Assembly (NCBI RefSeq): GCF_025857195.1
Contig: NZ_CP109787.1
Coordinates: 1,739,501 to 1,803,500 of the forward strand
Length of the DNA: 64,000 nt
DNA from: Leisingera thetidis
GTDB lineage: Bacteria > Pseudomonadota > Alphaproteobacteria > Rhodobacterales > Rhodobacteraceae
Reading direction: 5' to 3'
Shown: positions 1 to 8,504 of the stretch, one piece after another
Position numbering within the stretch: position 1 is the stretch's first letter
How the letters are laid out: the number at the start of each line of letters is the position of its first letter
The notes under the pieces: generated by a model
Database searches by the model: none
What the model was told of the DNA's origin: nothing
The model's input: only the letters and a program-made list of their open reading frames with translations
Position numbers and translations under genes: made by a program

Positions 1-609
1 GTTGCAATTGCCCGCCGCCACGGGGTGCAGATCGTCGAGGACGACTGCTACCGCCTGGGAGAGTCCCGGGCGCCCAGCTACCGGGCACTGGCGCCGGAAC
101 TGGCGTGGCATGTGTCGTCGATCTCCAAGATCCTGACACCGGCCCTGCGGGTCGGCTTTGCGCTGGCGCCTGAAGGCCGCGCCGCGGATCTGCGGCGGGT
201 GGCGGAATACGGCTACTTCGGGCTGGCGCAGCCGCTGGCGGAACTGGTCCGCATCCTGCTGAGCGACCCCCGGCTGCCGGAACTGGTCGAAAACGTGCGT
301 GCCGAAATGGCGCGCTATGTGCGGGTGGCGGTCAATGCGCTCGGCGGATTTGACCTGACCTGGAATCCGGATGTGCCCTTTGTCTGGCTGCGGCTTCCCT
401 CCGGCTGGCGGGCGGCGGCCTTTACCCGGGCGGCGGAGGCAAACGGGGTGCAGATCCGTTCGGCCGATGAATTCGCGCTGCGTGACGGCCGCGCGCCGCA
501 CGCTGTGCGCATTGCCATCAATGCGCATGTGTCTCTGAAGCAGTTTGAGGAGGCGATGCTGCGGCTGCGCGCGCTGCTGGACAACCCGCCGGAGCAGATC
601 AGCGTATGA
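1..609 (+). CDS. MocR/GntR-family PLP-dependent regulator, C-terminal part (5' end outside window)
   Basis: The reading frame is open from base 1, so the gene starts upstream of the window. The visible 202 residues are the C-terminal half of a fold-type I aminotransferase domain. The motif SSISKILTPALRVGF matches the pyridoxal-phosphate lysine site (SxSKxxxPxLRxG) of MocR-type regulators, and IVEDDCY matches the conserved EDDY segment that contacts PLP. Such proteins carry a GntR winged helix in front of this domain and act as PLP-sensing transcription factors; that HTH part is not visible here. A stand-alone aminotransferase cannot be excluded. A hairpin follows the stop at once, and the next gene is convergent. 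Confidence 0.85.
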   Translation, partial: VAIARRHGVQIVEDDCYRLGESRAPSYRALAPELAWHVSSISKILTPALRVGFALAPEGRAADLRRVAEYGYFGLAQPLAELVRILLSDPRLPELVENVRAEMARYVRVAVNALGGFDLTWNPDVPFVWLRLPSGWRAAAFTRAAEANGVQIRSADEFALRDGRAPHAVRIAINAHVSLKQFEEAMLRLRALLDNPPEQISV

Positions 610-618
610 CCAAAGGAA

Positions 619-639
619 GGCCCCCCGCTGCGGGGGGCC
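619..639. terminator. Hairpin between convergent genes
   Basis: A 9-bp perfect stem (GGCCCCCCG pairing with CGGGGGGCC) encloses a 3-nt loop. It lies between the stop of the MocR-like gene and the convergent lipoprotein gene. There is no clear T-tract on the + side; on the - side the sequence after the stem is T-rich (CTTCCTTTGG). It is probably a shared intrinsic terminator. Confidence 0.6.
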
Positions 640-664
640 GTCTGCGCGGACCGCGGGCGGATAG

Positions 665-1207
665 TTACTGGTCTTCCAGCGGGATCCAGACCGGGACTTC
701 ATTGACGCCATAGGACCAGTTGTCCTTGCTGGCGGCAATGCCTGCGGTGACTGCGGCCGCGACCAGCCCGGCAACAGAACCGCCGCCGACGACCACGCCA
801 TCCAGCGACGGGCCAAATTTGAACTCCGCTTTCTGGTCAGGGGTTCTGCAGGTGACCCGCAGAGGCGTCGGCCGGCCCTTGAACTTCGGCAGCCGGACGA
901 TGGCCGGAGTTGTGAAGGAGGCCGAGACTTCGGCGGAATCCAGGGTGCAGGCCGCGCCCGTCACTTCCTTGCGCTCGACACCGGCGGTGGCCCGGTTGAC
1001 GCTGGCATGATCGGCCCGTTTTTTGGCCTCTTCGTCAATGACGTTGATGAACGTGCGCATGACCGGCTCGGAATAGCCGGTAACGCGGCTGGCCGTATGG
1101 GCTGCCTTGAAGGCTACGGTGACCGGCGGCTGTTCGACCGGCGCATACTGCATGCAGCCGCCAGCCAGCAGGGCCAGGGGCAGCAGGGTGAAATTGGACA
1201 GTTTCAA
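665..1207 (-). CDS. Putative lipoprotein, TTG start
   Basis: This 180-residue protein begins with a lipoprotein signal peptide: MKLSNF, a hydrophobic stretch (TLLPLALLA) and a lipobox ending LAGGC, with the acylated Cys about residue 17. I chose TTG at 1207 because it places the signal peptide at the N-terminus; the open frame extends to 1441, but those 78 upstream residues are low-complexity and cross the rplM promoter region. The mature part is soluble until a Gly/Ala-rich hydrophobic segment near the C-terminus (VVVGGGSVAGLVAAAVTAGI), which could be a glycine-zipper membrane segment. I do not recognise a named family. It is probably anchored in the outer or inner membrane; function unknown. 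Confidence 0.7.
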   Translation of the reverse strand: MKLSNFTLLPLALLAGGCMQYAPVEQPPVTVAFKAAHTASRVTGYSEPVMRTFINVIDEEAKKRADHASVNRATAGVERKEVTGAACTLDSAEVSASFTTPAIVRLPKFKGRPTPLRVTCRTPDQKAEFKFGPSLDGVVVGGGSVAGLVAAAVTAGIAASKDNWSYGVNEVPVWIPLEDQ

Positions 1208-1404
1208 TTGAGTGTTCCCGTGGTTGAATTTCTGCCGCGGGACTAGCGGAGGCGGCTGTGCCGGTGCAAGATGGCGGCGCAGAGCAATGGAAAGTGTTGC
1301 CAATTCAGCCCGCCGCTTGGCCGGGGGCATGAGAATTTCTGAGGTATTATAATACCTAATTTTTAAGCATTTGTTTTCACTGTATTTATTGTTGTTTGCA
1401 CGTG

Positions 1405-1433
1405 TTGACGTGGCTATGTGATCCCCGTAAACC
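1405..1433 (+). promoter_or_regulatory. Possible sigma-70 promoter of rplM-rpsI
   Basis: TTGACG (1405-1410), a 17-bp spacer and a weak TAAACC -10 (1428-1433) precede rplM by about 70 bp, just after an AT-rich tract (1335-1400). The -35 is good and the -10 poor, so this is a guess from position and motif. Confidence 0.35.
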
Positions 1434-1499
1434 CCCTCCATCGCATTCAGGCAGCGTTCATTGGGATTCTGCCTTCACGACAAACAGGATTGACCTGCC

Positions 1500-1958
1500 A
1501 TGAAAACCTTCTCTGCTACTCCGGCAGATATCGAGAAGAAGTGGATCCTGATCGACGCCGAGGGCGTTGTTCTGGGCCGCCTGGCCTCGATTGTTGCCAT
1601 GCGCCTGCGTGGCAAGCACAAAGCGTCCTTCACTCCGCATATGGACATGGGCGACAACGTCATCATCATCAACGCCGACAAGGTGCAGATGACCGGCAAG
1701 AAGCGCGACGAGCACTTCTACTGGCACACCGGCCACCCGGGCGGCATCAAGTCGCGCACCAAACAGGAAATCCTGGAAGGTGCACACCCGGAGCGCGTTG
1801 TGTTCCAGGCCGTCAAGCGCATGCTGCCGGGCAACCGCCTATCGCGCCAGCAGATGACCAACCTGCGTATCTATGCCGGTGCCGAGCACCCGCATGAAGC
1901 CCAGGCACCTGAAGTTCTGGATGTTGCATCCATGAACAAGAAAAACACCCGGAGCTGA
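1500..1958 (+). CDS. rplM: 50S ribosomal protein L13
   Basis: This 152-residue protein has the standard L13 length and layout: N-terminal segment KTFSATP and WILIDAEG, then VVLGRLAS, then the conserved core [16 protein letters not shown] with the GKK and YWHTGHPGG segments. L13 binds 23S rRNA early in large-subunit assembly. The ATG at 1500 is preceded by AGGA. The stop is 5 bp before rpsI, the conserved L13-S9 operon pair of bacteria. Confidence 0.98.
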   Translation: MKTFSATPADIEKKWILIDAEGVVLGRLASIVAMRLRGKHKASFTPHMDMGDNVIIINADKVQMTGKKRDEHFYWHTGHPGGIKSRTKQEILEGAHPERVVFQAVKRMLPGNRLSRQQMTNLRIYAGAEHPHEAQAPEVLDVASMNKKNTRS

Positions 1959-1963
1959 TATCG

Positions 1964-2449
1964 ATGGCTGATCAGATCAACACTCTCGAAGAGCTCGCAG
2001 CTGCAACCGGTGTGGAAGCAGTGGCTGAAGAAACCATCGCGCGTGAGCCGGTTCGTGACGAACTGGGCCGCTCCTATGCCACCGGCAAGCGTAAAGACGC
2101 TGTTGCCCGCGTCTGGATCAAGCCGGGCTCCGGCAAGGTCGAGGTGAACGGCAAGGAAATCAACAAGTACTTTGCCCGTCCGGTGCTGCAGATGATCCTG
2201 CGCCAGCCGTTCCAGGTGGCCGGCGTCGAAGACCAGTTCGACGTCTACGCCACCGTCAAGGGCGGCGGCCTGTCCGGTCAGGCCGGCGCGGTCAAGCACG
2301 GCATCTCCAAAGCGCTGCAGCTGTTCGACCCGTCGCTGCGCGGCGCTCTGAAAGCCGCCGGCTTCCTGACCCGCGACAGCCGCGTTGTGGAACGTAAGAA
2401 ATACGGCAAGGCCAAAGCCCGCCGTTCGTTCCAGTTCTCGAAGCGTTAA
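1964..2449 (+). CDS. rpsI: 30S ribosomal protein S9
   Basis: This 161-residue protein carries an alphaproteobacterial N-terminal extension of about 35 residues (acidic, Ala/Glu-rich) before the S9 core. The core shows [21 protein letters not shown] and ends in the basic tail [17 protein letters not shown], whose C-terminus reaches the P-site tRNA in ribosome structures. It is co-transcribed with rplM (5-bp gap, GGAG 8 nt before the ATG) and followed by a strong terminator. Confidence 0.98.
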   Translation: MADQINTLEELAAATGVEAVAEETIAREPVRDELGRSYATGKRKDAVARVWIKPGSGKVEVNGKEINKYFARPVLQMILRQPFQVAGVEDQFDVYATVKGGGLSGQAGAVKHGISKALQLFDPSLRGALKAAGFLTRDSRVVERKKYGKAKARRSFQFSKR

Positions 2450-2474
2450 TTCGGGACACACTGTGTACTGGAAA

Positions 2475-2499
2475 GGTCCGCCGCCGGCGGGCCTTTTTT
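2475..2499 (+). terminator. Rho-independent terminator of rplM-rpsI
   Basis: An 8-bp G+C stem (GGTCCGCC with GGCGGGCC, one G-T pair) with a 3-nt loop is followed directly by six T residues, 25 bp after the rpsI stop. Confidence 0.9.
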
Positions 2500-2959
2500 G
2501 TTGGTGGCTTCCTGTTTCGCGGGACGTCCATTGCGGCCTTGTGCGCGCGTTGCACCAATCCGCGGGGGGCGCAGCGCGCTGAATTTTCAGCCTTTGGCCG
2601 AACCGTGAAGAGCGTTTGTGCGCTGCGGCAACGCGCCGGCCACTGCCGTTGCCCCTTGTTCGAGGCCAAGGAATTCCCGAAAATGCGGCGCAGGGGCTGC
2701 TCCGGGCGTTGCAGTTTCTCTCCCCAGTTCCAGCCGGAGCGCCAGCCGCACGGCACCGGGCCGTCTTCGGCGGAGCCGGGATATCCTCGGCCCGGAATCC
2801 TCCGGCATTGCGGTGGCGATCCGCTGCGCCAGCCGGCATGGTGAACCCCGCTGAGCCGCCAGCCCCGGGTTTTCTCCGAAGATTTTCAGGGTTCTTTTAG
2901 AAAGATTTTCTAGTTTGTTCCGGGATTCGAGGAACCAGAAAGCGAAGGCAGGACAGACC
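2500..2959. other. 460-bp intergenic region without a convincing gene
   Basis: Open frames exist on both strands but none has a recognisable domain, a good ribosome binding site or family resemblance; they look like by-products of high G+C. Near the 3' end (about 2881-2920) composition turns AT-rich, as expected for the promoter of the acetyltransferase gene. There TAGAAA-GAT-TTTCTA (2898-2912) is a short perfect inverted repeat that could be an operator. Confidence 0.5.
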
Positions 2960-3583
2960 ATGGCGACACCGGAGAACTTCAAGACTGCTCCCATTGGCAA
3001 CGGGCAGCTGGAAATCGGCCGCTTTACCTACGGGTATGAGGCAATGGATATCCAGGAACAGGGCGGTGGTTCCAACGTGGCAATCGGCTCCTTCTGCTCG
3101 ATCGGGCGGGGCGTGCGGGTGATGCTGGATGCCTCGCCGCTGCTGGACCGGATTACGGCCTTCCCTTTTGGCGAGGTGTTCACCGAGGAGCTGGGCGGCG
3201 CCGACGTGCATGTGCCGCAGCAGCGCGGCGGCGATGTAACGATCGGCAATGACGTGTGGATCGGGGCCAATGCCACCCTGCTCGCAGGGGTGACCATCGG
3301 CAATGGCGCGGTGATCGGCCCGAATGCCACCGTGGCGGGCGATGTGGGCGCCTATGAGGTCTGGGCGGGCAACCCGGCCCGGCTGGTGAGCAAACGTTTT
3401 GACAATGCGGTCTGTGAAAAACTGCAGGAGCTGCGCTGGTGGGACCTGCCGCTGCCGCTGATCCAGGAAATGGCGCCTTTGCTGTCGGCGCAGCCCACGG
3501 TAGAGCTGATCGAGGGGCTGCAGGGGATCGTCAGTGACCTTGTCACCTTCACCGGCGGCAGCGCGGACGGCAGCGCAGCCTGA
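2960..3583 (+). CDS. CatB/Vat-type hexapeptide-repeat acetyltransferase
   Basis: This 207-residue protein belongs to the left-handed beta-helix acetyltransferases (xenobiotic acetyltransferase branch). Hexapeptide repeats are visible in two blocks: about residues 35-50 (VAIGSFCSIGRGV) and 95-125 (VTIGNDVWIGANATLLAGVTIGNGAVIGPNATV), followed by the family segment YEVWAGNPARLVSKRF. Family members use acetyl-CoA to O-acetylate chloramphenicol, streptogramins, sugars or other hydroxyls; the substrate here cannot be read from sequence. The ATG at 2960 follows AGGA with good spacing; an upstream in-frame ATG at 2915 lacks one. It is monocistronic, and a 136-bp gap separates it from the globin gene. 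Confidence 0.88.
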   Translation: MATPENFKTAPIGNGQLEIGRFTYGYEAMDIQEQGGGSNVAIGSFCSIGRGVRVMLDASPLLDRITAFPFGEVFTEELGGADVHVPQQRGGDVTIGNDVWIGANATLLAGVTIGNGAVIGPNATVAGDVGAYEVWAGNPARLVSKRFDNAVCEKLQELRWWDLPLPLIQEMAPLLSAQPTVELIEGLQGIVSDLVTFTGGSADGSAA

Positions 3584-3719
3584 CGCGGGGCAGGGCTGCT
3601 GCCCCCGCCAACCCGGCTGGAACACCGGCCCGCGGCCCCGCCGGATCCCTGGGCCGTTAACTTTTCTGCAAAAGTGGCGTAACATGGGCTGCACTGCTTC
3701 CTGTTGGGGGAACGCTGCT

Positions 3720-4088
3720 ATGCCGCAATCCATCTACGAGAAATACGGCGGATTCAGTGCCATAAGCCGTGTGGTGATGACCTTTTACGAGATGGCGCTC
3801 GAGTCCGATCAGATCGGAGACTACTTCGCCGATGTCGATATGGCGCGGTTGATCGATCACCAGACCAAATTCATTTCCTCGCTGCTGGGCGGGCCTGCAT
3901 CATTCAGCGACGAAAGGCTGGAGGCGGTGCACCGGGCCTTGGCCATCAGCCATGAGGATTTCGATGAAATGGGGGCGCTGCTCAAGGCGGCGCTGGAGCA
4001 GCATGGCCTGTCCGAACCGGATGTGCGGACCACACTCTCGGCGATCGAGGCCAAACGGAATATCATCGTTGCCAGGACTGCCGCATGA
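3720..4088 (+). CDS. Group 1-like truncated hemoglobin
   Basis: This 122-residue protein has the length of a truncated globin. It starts with IYEKYGGFSAISRVV (A/B helices), has Phe22/Tyr23 near the B10 region, the E-helix segment HQTKFISSLLGGP, and VHRALAIS with His71 as the likely proximal heme ligand. Truncated globins bind O2, NO or CO. The ATG at 3720 follows GGGGG. The last bases overlap the next start (ATGA at 4085-4088), so it is translationally coupled to an adenylate cyclase. This suggests it serves as a separate heme sensor or gas-scavenging partner for the cyclase, though that is inference. Confidence 0.88.
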   Translation: MPQSIYEKYGGFSAISRVVMTFYEMALESDQIGDYFADVDMARLIDHQTKFISSLLGGPASFSDERLEAVHRALAISHEDFDEMGALLKAALEQHGLSEPDVRTTLSAIEAKRNIIVARTAA

Positions 4089-5143
4089 GCATTGCCGCCA
4101 TCAACGAGCAGCTGCTCCGGGCGATTGGCGTCGGGGTGGCGGTTGTGCGGGCCTCGGACTTCGGTTTTGTTTTCCACAACCAGCCCTTTGCGGAATGGTT
4201 CGGCACCCCGGGCCCGCACGCCGCCCTGACCGACGCTATCGAGGGGTTGAGCCCGGAGGATCTTGGTCCGCTGTGCGAGGAAGGTCTGCGCTATTCGGCG
4301 GAACTGAAAATCAAGCGCAAGCGCCGCACCCTGGTCTTTGCCATCAACATCTCGTTAGCCAGCCATCTGGACGAGGCGCTTCTGGTGGTGGAATGCCAGA
4401 ACATCACCCGCATCCGCGAGCTGGAGAGCATGATCGACAGCTATTCCGCCATGGTCGAGCGCAACACCCGCGAACTGGAGCGCGAAAAGGAACGGGTGGA
4501 GCGGCTGCTGCTGAACCTGATGCCGCGCCAGGTCTATGAGGAGTTCAAGACCTTCGGCGTGGTGACCCCGCAGCTGTATCCGCAAGTGTCGGTGGTGATG
4601 CTGGATTTTGTCAATTTCACCGACTTCGCCTCCCGCACCGATCCGACCGTAACCCTTGGAGAGCTGAACGACATCTTCACCGCCTTCGACCGCATCGTCG
4701 AGCAATTCGGCTGCGAGCGGATCAAGACCATCGGCGATGCCTATCTGGCGGTGTCCGGAATGCCGGAACCGGTGCCGGAGCACGCCACCGCGGTCGCCCA
4801 CTGCGCCACCCGCTTCCTGCGCTACCTGGACCGGCGCAATCAAAGCCATCAGCACAAGTGGCAGGCGCGGATCGGGCTGGGCACCGGCTCCGCCGTCGGC
4901 TCGGTGGTGGGGATCCAGAAATACGTCTATGACGTTTTCGGCCCGGCGGTGAACCTGGCCTCACGCCTGCAGGTCTTTGCCAATCCCATGAAAATTGTGG
5001 CACCAGCAGAGATGAAGGAGGCACTTTCGGAGGAATTCCGCGTCACCGACATCGGACCCGAGGACATCAAGGGCATTGGCGAGGTTCATCTGGTCAATGT
5101 CGGCGGCGAACTGAGCACGCCGCAGCCGGCCAGCCGGTTCTAG
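4085..5143 (+). CDS. Class III adenylate cyclase with PAS-like N-terminus
   Basis: This 352-residue protein has a PAS-like N-terminal domain (about 1-108), a coiled-coil linker (about 109-145, ending LLLNLMPRQVYEEFKTFG as in gas-regulated cyclases) and a class III cyclase domain (about 160-335). Metal-binding Asp174 and Asp218 are present. Lys214 (IKTIGDAY) and Asp283 (YDVFG) occupy the base-specifying positions and indicate ATP, hence cAMP, rather than GTP. Asn290 and Arg294 (AVNLASR) are the transition-state residues. No transmembrane segment is visible, so it is cytoplasmic. It overlaps the upstream globin gene by ATGA. A gas- or redox-responsive cAMP source is the natural hypothesis. Confidence 0.9.
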   Translation: MSIAAINEQLLRAIGVGVAVVRASDFGFVFHNQPFAEWFGTPGPHAALTDAIEGLSPEDLGPLCEEGLRYSAELKIKRKRRTLVFAINISLASHLDEALLVVECQNITRIRELESMIDSYSAMVERNTRELEREKERVERLLLNLMPRQVYEEFKTFGVVTPQLYPQVSVVMLDFVNFTDFASRTDPTVTLGELNDIFTAFDRIVEQFGCERIKTIGDAYLAVSGMPEPVPEHATAVAHCATRFLRYLDRRNQSHQHKWQARIGLGTGSAVGSVVGIQKYVYDVFGPAVNLASRLQVFANPMKIVAPAEMKEALSEEFRVTDIGPEDIKGIGEVHLVNVGGELSTPQPASRF

Positions 5144-5152
5144 GGGGCAGGC

Positions 5153-5770
5153 CTAGCCGTCCGGCGCAATCAGCCCAAGCCCGCGCAGGTAGATGCCGAT
5201 GCCGCTTTCCAGCAGGTCTTCGGGCGGGAAAGGCGAGGCGGCGCCGGGGGAATTGCGCGCATAAAGCTCCACCACCCCGTGGCTCATGGCCAGCACATGG
5301 GCCGAGAACATCGAGGCCGGCGGGCGTTTGTCCGCCGGGATATGCTGGCTCAGGTCCGCGGCGGCACGCTCAAGGATCGCCCGGGCACGGGCGGCGGCAT
5401 CGGCCAGCTCCGGCGTCCGGTTCACTGAAATGCCGCTTTCGAACATGGCGATGTAGTGGCCGGGATGTTTGCGGGCAAAGGCGAGATAGGCGCGTCCCGT
5501 CGCCTCGAACGCCGCCAGCGCCGAGGGCTGGTACTTGTCATAGGCGTGCCGCATCAGGTCGGCAAACATCACATAGCCCTGCCGCGAGGCCTCGGCGATC
5601 AGGTCCTCGCGCCCTTCGAAATGGCGGTAGACCGCCGCCGGGGTAACACCCGCCTGCTTGGCCGCTTCCGACAGGGTGAACCCGGCCGGGCCCTTGGCCT
5701 CGATCAGCTGCAGGGCGGCTTCGACCAGCGCCTGGCGCAGGTTGCCGTGATGATAACCGCGTTTAGGCAT
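5153..5770 (-). CDS. TetR-family transcriptional regulator
   Basis: This 205-residue protein begins with a typical Tet[18 protein letters not shown], then [28 protein letters not shown] (about residues 30-57), followed by a mostly helical ligand domain of about 145 residues that resembles the WHG-type C-terminal domain. It is read on the same strand just after ppk2; its ATG at 5770 overlaps the last 8 bp of ppk2, so the two are probably translationally coupled. The ligand and targets are unknown; autoregulation of the ppk2 operon is possible. Longer open frames upstream would run into ppk2 and are rejected. Confidence 0.88.
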   Translation of the reverse strand: MPKRGYHHGNLRQALVEAALQLIEAKGPAGFTLSEAAKQAGVTPAAVYRHFEGREDLIAEASRQGYVMFADLMRHAYDKYQPSALAAFEATGRAYLAFARKHPGHYIAMFESGISVNRTPELADAAARARAILERAAADLSQHIPADKRPPASMFSAHVLAMSHGVVELYARNSPGAASPFPPEDLLESGIGIYLRGLGLIAPDG

Positions 5771-6632
5771 CCCAGATATCCGGGCCTCCGCAAATCTTGG
5801 TGTCCAGAGCGCCGATGGCCCGGGTGTCCTTGTTGCCATAGCTGATGGCGTGCAGCACGGTGCGCATCGCTGCCAGCCGAGCGCGCCTTTTGTCATCCGA
5901 CCGAATGATGGTCCAGGGCGCCTCAGTGCTATGGCTGCGCGCAAAGGTTTCTGCAATGGCGGAGCTGTAATCGTCCCATTTTTCCAGCCCCTTCACGTCA
6001 ATCGGGCTTAGCTTCCATTGCTTCAGGGGATCGGATTCCCGCGCCAGGATCCGGCGCAGCTGTTCGGCCCGGCCGACATTCAGCCAGAATTTGAACAAGT
6101 GGATGCCGTCCTCGGCCAGCGCCCGTTCGAATCCCGGAACCTGATGGAAAAACCGCTCGCGCTGCGCGTCCGTGCAAAAGCCGAAAACCTTCTCCACCAC
6201 GCCGCGGTTGTACCAGCTGCGGTCGAAAAACACGATCTCTCCGCCGCCCGGCAGATGCTGGACATAACGCTGGAAATACCACTGGCCTTGTTCCGTCTCA
6301 GTGGGCTTGGGCAGCGCCACAACGCGCGCGCCGCGCGGGTTCAGGTTTTCCCGGAACCGCTTGATGGTGCCGCCTTTGCCTGCCGCATCGCGGCCCTCAA
6401 AGACTAGGGCAATGCGGGCACCGCTGGATTTGACCCAGGATTGCAGCTTCACCAGTTCTATTTGCAGCGCTTCCAGTTCCGCCTCATAGGCCTTGCGTTT
6501 CATCCGCTCCCGGTGCGGATAGCTGGGGCTGAGGATGTCATCCTCGCCCGCGCCCCGGATGGCCTTGCGGACGTCCTTCGGTGCGCCGTTCTGGAAATAG
6601 CGGCTGATGGCCCCGTCAAACGGCAGCGGCAT
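5763..6632 (-). CDS. ppk2: Polyphosphate kinase 2
   Basis: This 289-residue protein is a single-domain PPK2. Walker A is GRDAAGKGG (residues 80-88), with [15 protein letters not shown] just after it; Walker B is [10 protein letters not shown] (135-144); a lid-type segment follows ([21 protein letters not shown]). PPK2 enzymes transfer phosphate between polyphosphate and nucleoside mono- or diphosphates, usually making GTP or ATP from polyphosphate. I set the start at ATG 6632, preceded by GAAGGG at 8 nt, rather than the TTG two codons upstream. The 3' end overlaps the TetR start by 8 bp. Confidence 0.95.
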   Translation of the reverse strand: MPLPFDGAISRYFQNGAPKDVRKAIRGAGEDDILSPSYPHRERMKRKAYEAELEALQIELVKLQSWVKSSGARIALVFEGRDAAGKGGTIKRFRENLNPRGARVVALPKPTETEQGQWYFQRYVQHLPGGGEIVFFDRSWYNRGVVEKVFGFCTDAQRERFFHQVPGFERALAEDGIHLFKFWLNVGRAEQLRRILARESDPLKQWKLSPIDVKGLEKWDDYSSAIAETFARSHSTEAPWTIIRSDDKRRARLAAMRTVLHAISYGNKDTRAIGALDTKICGGPDIWDA

Positions 6633-6758
6633 GTGCAAAACCCTTCTGTCCTCAATCCCTTATACGGGAAGAGAGTATGGAATGTGAATCGCTTTGACGC
6701 AAATGTGCCCGTGCTCCGCCTGCACGCTTTGACAAAAGCGCGCCGGCGGCGGGGCCCG

Positions 6759-6788
6759 TTGCAGCCCCGGGCCTGGCCGGGGCTGCAA
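6759..6788. terminator. 12-bp hairpin between DUF995 gene and ppk2
   Basis: A perfect 12-bp inverted repeat (TTGCAGCCCCGG / CCGGGGCTGCAA) with a 6-nt loop lies 13 bp downstream of the DUF995 stop on the - strand. No T-tract follows immediately, but position and stability suggest transcription termination between the two same-strand genes. Confidence 0.55.
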
Positions 6789-6800
6789 GCCGGGATTGCC

Positions 6801-7286
6801 TTATACTTTGAGTTTTTTGCGCAGCCGCCTGATTTTCGATTTCAGCTTGAATCCCTTTTCCAGGCTGGCGCTGTTGGTTGCCTTCCACCATTCCCGGTCC
6901 TTGGGCCAGCTTCGCCAAACGATGCCATCCTCAGCTGTCAGATGAGAAATGCATTCTTCCTCACCCTCTTTGGATGTGAGCTGGCCGTCCACGGACCAGT
7001 ACCAGGTCAAGTTTTGGCAAACGCGGCCTTTTCCGTCGATACGCCACGTACCGACGCCAACGCTGTTCGGGTGCTGGGCGCAATAGGCCTGCGCTTCCCA
7101 GCGGGGCCCGTAGTATATTCCCCCCTGGCATTTCTTCCATATCTGGGTTTTGCCGCCGTACAGGGCCGCAAGCGCCTGTCCGCCAGTAACCGATGCATTC
7201 CTTGGCTTCGGATCTGCAAAGGCGCCGGCCGCAAACAAAAATGTGCCAGTAATCGTTACACTGATGGCGAGTTTGAATGGCTTCAT
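6801..7286 (-). CDS. DUF995-like secreted protein
   Basis: This 161-residue protein has a clear Sec signal peptide (MKPFKLAISV, hydrophobic core TGTFLFAAGAF, probable cleavage after AFA). The mature part resembles the DUF995 family: GGIYYGPRWEAQAYC, GTWRIDGKGRVCQNLTWYWS and EECISHL contain spaced Cys residues that may form disulfides, and the C-terminus is highly basic (KLKSKIRRLRKKLKV). The ATG at 7286 has an ideal GGAGGG 5 nt upstream; a TATACT box on the - strand (7311-7316) may be its -10. Family function is unknown; a periplasmic location is expected. Confidence 0.72.
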   Translation of the reverse strand: MKPFKLAISVTITGTFLFAAGAFADPKPRNASVTGGQALAALYGGKTQIWKKCQGGIYYGPRWEAQAYCAQHPNSVGVGTWRIDGKGRVCQNLTWYWSVDGQLTSKEGEEECISHLTAEDGIVWRSWPKDREWWKATNSASLEKGFKLKSKIRRLRKKLKV

Positions 7287-7451
7287 TTTTCCCTCCATTA
7301 CCAGAAGGATAGTATAACACAATTTGCGGTAATTTTCCGCCTGAGTTGAGCGTCCGGGATTCCATTCAACAGGGCGTAGCTGCTGCTCACGCGCCAATTT
7401 GCGAGCAGGCAGGGCGCAGGCCGGAGACCTGGAGACAGGTTTCCGGCGGAA

Positions 7452-7485
7452 TCCGCTTGCAGCGGAACGGGAGGCTGCAAGCGGA
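7452..7485 (-). terminator. 12-bp inverted repeat downstream of metA
   Basis: TCCGCTTGCAGC (7452-7463) and GCTGCAAGCGGA (7474-7485) form a perfect 12-bp stem with a 10-nt loop, about 43 bp past the metA stop. No strong T-tract follows. It may be a terminator or mRNA-stabilising hairpin. Confidence 0.5.
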
Positions 7486-7527
7486 AATGCACAGCCGGAC
7501 GCGGAACATGCTTGTCAGATCAGCCTC

Positions 7528-8445
7528 CTAATGGCCGATCTGCTCCATTTCATATGGCGTGGTCTGGTAGATCTCGTTGATCCAGTTGCCATACAGAAGA
7601 TGCGCGTGGCTGCGCCAGCGGTTCTGCGGCTGTCGGCTGGGATCATCGTTCGGGTAGTAGTTGCCCGGCACGTTGATCGGCGTGCCATTGGCCACGTCGC
7701 GGTCGTATTCCTGCTTCAGCGTATCGCTGTCGTATTCGAAATGGTTGAAGATATAGAGCGCCCGGTGCGCCTTATCCTCGATCAGGCAGGGGCCGACCTC
7801 GTCACTGCCCAGCAGCGTTTTCAGTCCGGCAACCGCGTCGACCTCCGCCTGTTTCATCTCGGTCCAGCGGCTGACCGGGATCACGAAATCGTCGGAGAAG
7901 CCGCGCAGGTATGGCGAGGCCGGCGCCAGGTTCCGGTGCCGGAAGCAGCCGAACGCCTTGTGGTCCAGCATGTGCTTTTTCACGCCGTGGAAATGGTTGA
8001 TCATCGCCATGCCGCCCCAGCAGACGCCAAAGGTCGAATGCACGTTGGTCTGGGTCCATTCGAACACCTCGCGCATTTCGTCCCAATAGGTGACCTCCGG
8101 AAACTCCAGATGCTCGATCGGCGCGCCGGTGATGATCAGCCCGTCGAACTTCTCGTGCTTCACTTCCTGGAAGGAGTGGTAGAACTCCTCCATATGCTCC
8201 GCCGCGGTGTTCTTGGTCTGATGCTCGGTCATCCGGATCAGGCTCAGATCGATCTGCAGAGGGGTTGCCCCGATCAGCCGGGCAAACTGGTTCTCGGTCT
8301 GGATCTTCTTGGGCATCAGGTTGAGCAAGCCGATGCGGATCGGCCGGATGTCCTGACGCGCCGCCTGATCCGGCGACATGACCATCACGCCTTCGTTCGT
8401 CAGAACGTCATAGGCGGGGAGGTCTGCGGGGATCTTGATGGGCAT
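7528..8445 (-). CDS. metA: Homoserine O-acetyltransferase (MetA family)
   Basis: This 305-residue protein is a full-length MetA-family enzyme that acylates homoserine in the first committed step of methionine synthesis. The nucleophile is Cys142 (FGVCWGG) and the His/Glu pair is His235 and Glu237 (FNHFEYDS), at the E. coli numbering. Residue 111 is Glu (GAPIEHLEF) where E. coli has Gly; Glu111 is known to favour acetyl-CoA over succinyl-CoA, so this is more likely an acetyltransferase (MetAA). The 59 bp upstream show no SAM-II riboswitch core that I can recognise. Confidence 0.95.
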   Translation of the reverse strand: MPIKIPADLPAYDVLTNEGVMVMSPDQAARQDIRPIRIGLLNLMPKKIQTENQFARLIGATPLQIDLSLIRMTEHQTKNTAAEHMEEFYHSFQEVKHEKFDGLIITGAPIEHLEFPEVTYWDEMREVFEWTQTNVHSTFGVCWGGMAMINHFHGVKKHMLDHKAFGCFRHRNLAPASPYLRGFSDDFVIPVSRWTEMKQAEVDAVAGLKTLLGSDEVGPCLIEDKAHRALYIFNHFEYDSDTLKQEYDRDVANGTPINVPGNYYPNDDPSRQPQNRWRSHAHLLYGNWINEIYQTTPYEMEQIGH

Positions 8446-8504
8446 GTCACTGTCCTGATTTGCGGAAAAATGTGCGATATAGCGGAAGCCGACAGATAAG
8501 CGGC

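Noticed and set aside
1207..1441. 78-residue N-terminal extension of the lipoprotein gene
   Set aside because: It would cover the rplM promoter and place the lipoprotein signal peptide inside the protein; the TTG at 1207 fits better.
2587..3000. 137-residue - strand frame in the 2.5-2.96 kb gap
   Set aside because: It crosses the acetyltransferase start, has no ribosome binding site and shows no domain; likely a chance frame.
8446..8504. Possible SAM-II riboswitch upstream of metA
   Set aside because: Only 59 bp separate metA from the upstream gene, and I see no SAM-II conserved core (the GCUAAA-type pseudoknot element) at the expected distance.
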